Assembly: GCA_963978895.1 (NCBI GenBank)
Contig: OZ022242.1
Span: 10,683,741 to 10,747,740, forward strand
Length of the DNA stretch: 64,000 nucleotides
From: Erpobdella octoculata
Lineage: Eukaryota > Annelida > Clitellata > Hirudinida > Erpobdellidae
Direction of reading: 5' to 3'
The position numbers and the translations under genes were made by a program. Below the pieces are notes generated by a model that worked only from the letters and a program-made list of their open reading frames with translations, ran no database searches and was not told the DNA's origin. Every line of letters starts with the position of its first letter. Position 1 is the first letter of the stretch. Positions 62,345 through 64,000 of the stretch are shown piece by piece.

Positions 62345-63300
62345 ACCGGCACAAGACCTCAAAATACTAAGTTTTACATCTGTAATGCTTGCAGTTGTTG
62401 ACTAGCAGTTATTTTAAAATCAAATAACCCTTATTTTGACCCCACATTTGAAGTCATGGAAACCAAAGTTGTAAAAAATGGTGAAACACTTATATCTTTA
62501 TTTTTTGAGGCTCTGGTGGCAGAGCGGTGGAGCGTTCGCCTGTCGATCGTTAGGTCGGCAGTTCAAACCTCGCCGGCGTCACCAGCGTAACTCCCTTAAG
62601 CAAGGAGTTCACTCGCATTTGCTAAAGGAGTAGGTGCCTATAAACCCTAACCCTCTCTCTCCTTGAGCAAGACTTGTCTTGATAAGGCGTATGCTAAATC
62701 TCAATAAAAAATATACTAAATACTAATTTTTACATCTGTAGCATTCACAGTTTTTGAGTAGCAGTTACTTTAAAAACCAAGTAATCCTATTTTCCACCCC
62801 ACATTTAAAGCCCTGGAAACCAAATTTGTAAAAAATGGTGAAACACGTATATCATTATCTTTAGATTAGAAACTAAATAATGATTTTTACGTTTGTTGCA
62901 TTTACAGTGTTTGAGCAGCAGTTACTTTAAAAACCAAATAACCTTATTTTCCACCCCACATTTAAGGTCCTGGAAGCCAAATTTGTAAAAAATGGTGAAA
63001 CACGTATTTCTTTATTTTTAGAGTAGAAACTAAATACTAATTTTTACATCTGTGGTATTTACAGTTTTTGAGTAGCAGTTACTTTAAAAAACAAATAACC
63101 CTCTTTTCCACCCCACATTGGAAGTCCTGGAAACCAAATTTTCAAAAAATGCTAAAACACGTATTTCATTATTTTTGGAGTAGAAACTAAATACTAATTT
63201 TTACTCCTGTAGCATTCACAGTTTTTGAGTAGCAGCTACATTTGAGGTCCGGGAAACCGAATTTTTAAAAAATAGTGAAACACGTATCTTTTTATTTTTC
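62345..63300. repeat. tandem array of about 150-bp units inside the Helitron
   Basis: Five diverged units share tttttacatctgta, ttttgagtagcagttac, caccccacatttgaag and aaaaaatggtgaaacacgta. Units begin near 62365, 62729, 62888, 63040 and 63197. The first is interrupted by a SINE and the last is truncated. Confidence 0.85.
62512..62710 (+). mobile_element. tRNA-derived SINE
   Basis: The head carries a perfect Pol III A-box (TGGCAGAGCGG) and a B-box-like AGTTCAAACCT at tRNA spacing, followed by a body and a short A/T-rich tail with aataaaaaat. It interrupts the first 150-bp repeat unit of the Helitron. It does not fold into a full tRNA. Confidence 0.65.
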
Positions 63301-63554
63301 AAAAAGAATCCATATACCAAATTTCAAAATCTCTTCATTTTTGGTTTTCGAGATATACATTGTTTTAGAAAAAAGTTTGTTTTCCAGTTTCTTCCCCTCA
63401 GGAGCAAAATTTTCAAAAATCCTTTCTTAGTGGATGTTTACGCAATAAAAGTAATATAAGTTCCAAATTTCACGTTCCTAGGATGAGGCGTTTGAGCTCG
63501 ACGTTGATTATCAGTCAGTCAGTCAGTCAGGACATGTTCTTTTGTATATATAGA

Positions 63555-63716
63555 TATTTGTTTATAGAAATATGTTTGTTTATAAAAGTATGTTTGTTTA
63601 TAGAAGTATGTTTGTTTATAAAAGTACGTTTGTTTATAGAAGTATGTTTGTTTATAGAGGTATGTTTGTTTATAGAAGTATGTTTGTTTATAGAAGTATG
63701 TTTGTTTATAGAAGAT
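63555..63716. repeat. 18-bp minisatellite, right part
   Basis: About nine copies of tatgtttgtttatagaag continue the array from 61957. Phe-Val-Tyr and Tyr-Lys-Gln ORFs on both strands are translations of it. Confidence 0.95.
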
Positions 63717-64000
63717 CTTCACAGAATTCTAGAGCGCTGGATAAAACTCTGCATAAACGGATGGGTCACGGCGGTCTTTACAAAGGTGAAAGTTCACGTT
63801 GCCGATGTTCTGTTTTAGTTTCAACAACAAGGTAGTGCTAAATAATATATATATAAATTATAAATGAAAGAAGATGGAGGAATGGGTTGGATTAAAAATG
63901 TAATTTAATTTAATTAATATTTGTCTCAAGATTCTCTTAAAAACTACGTCACTGAGTTGCAAAGGGAAACTCGGCATAATTTAGCGAAAGTTTTTTTGTG
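63717..64000. other. window end, nothing recognised
   Basis: No exon or element can be supported in the last 280 bases. Confidence 0.5.

Larger units (their letters stand above)
61958..63554 (-). mobile_element. non-autonomous Helitron, complete, 1.6 kb
   Basis: Read on the minus strand it starts TCTATATATACAAAAGAAC (63554 downward), contains the sequence CTGACTGACTGACTGATAA and ends with a GC-rich tail GCGAAGCCGCTACGGGCAC then CTAG at 61961-61958. It is inserted between A and T, as Helitrons require. It carries an array of diverged ~150-bp repeats and a tRNA-derived SINE, but no Rep/helicase. Its ends differ from the CCCGGGCAACGCCGGG family at 13840 and 23132, so it is a separate Helitron family. 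Confidence 0.75.

Overview
The window is animal nuclear DNA: AT-rich, intron-rich genes with GT-AG introns in conserved positions, long microsatellites, and many DNA transposons, Helitrons and LINE/SINE remnants. The antistasin-like cysteine-rich gene at the left end, the complete ciliary genes (SAXO, TMEM138) and the repeat landscape suggest a lophotrochozoan. A leech or other annelid is my best guess, but a mollusc or other spiralian cannot be excluded. Most ORFs longer than 60 codons are microsatellite artefacts; the real genes had to be assembled exon by exon from splice sites and protein-family conservation.

Layout. 284-2328 (+): secreted antistasin-like protein, 5' end unresolved. 3153-6396 (-): SAXO-type axonemal microtubule stabiliser, seven exons, one junction that does not resolve. 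7320-10763 (+): GDPD1-like glycerophosphodiester phosphodiesterase, ten coding exons, head to head with SAXO. 12836-19070 (-): complete 13-exon Pelota (PELO) with a Helitron and a LINE fragment in its largest intron. 19.3-26.9 kb: transposon-dominated block with nested hAT elements, Helitron ends and long (TA)n. 26984-27477 (-): small coiled-coil protein. 27918-31824 (+): mitochondrial ribosome recycling factor (MRRF). 32733-40437 (-): a kindlin (FERMT) with large Ser-rich inserts. 39-47 kb: a dense microsatellite field. 48.5-52.6 kb: a tandem segmental duplication that copied the last exon of TMEM138. 52159-53435 (-): TMEM138. 54348-57385 (+): ARF1-type GTPase, with one hAT element nested in another in its last intron. 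57.4-64 kb: no confirmed gene; minisatellites, and a 1.6-kb Helitron that landed inside a minisatellite.

The genes are unrelated in pathway (ribosome rescue, mitochondrial ribosome recycling, vesicle traffic, integrin activation, cilia, lipid metabolism). There is no operon-like cluster. SAXO/GDPD1, coiled-coil/MRRF and TMEM138/ARF1 are head-to-head pairs that may share promoter regions. I found no clearly new multi-gene system. The most informative signals are the nested transposons with intact target-site duplications, the Helitron-in-minisatellite insertion, the TMEM138 exon duplication, the enlarged kindlin with an altered integrin-contact motif, and several odd splice junctions.
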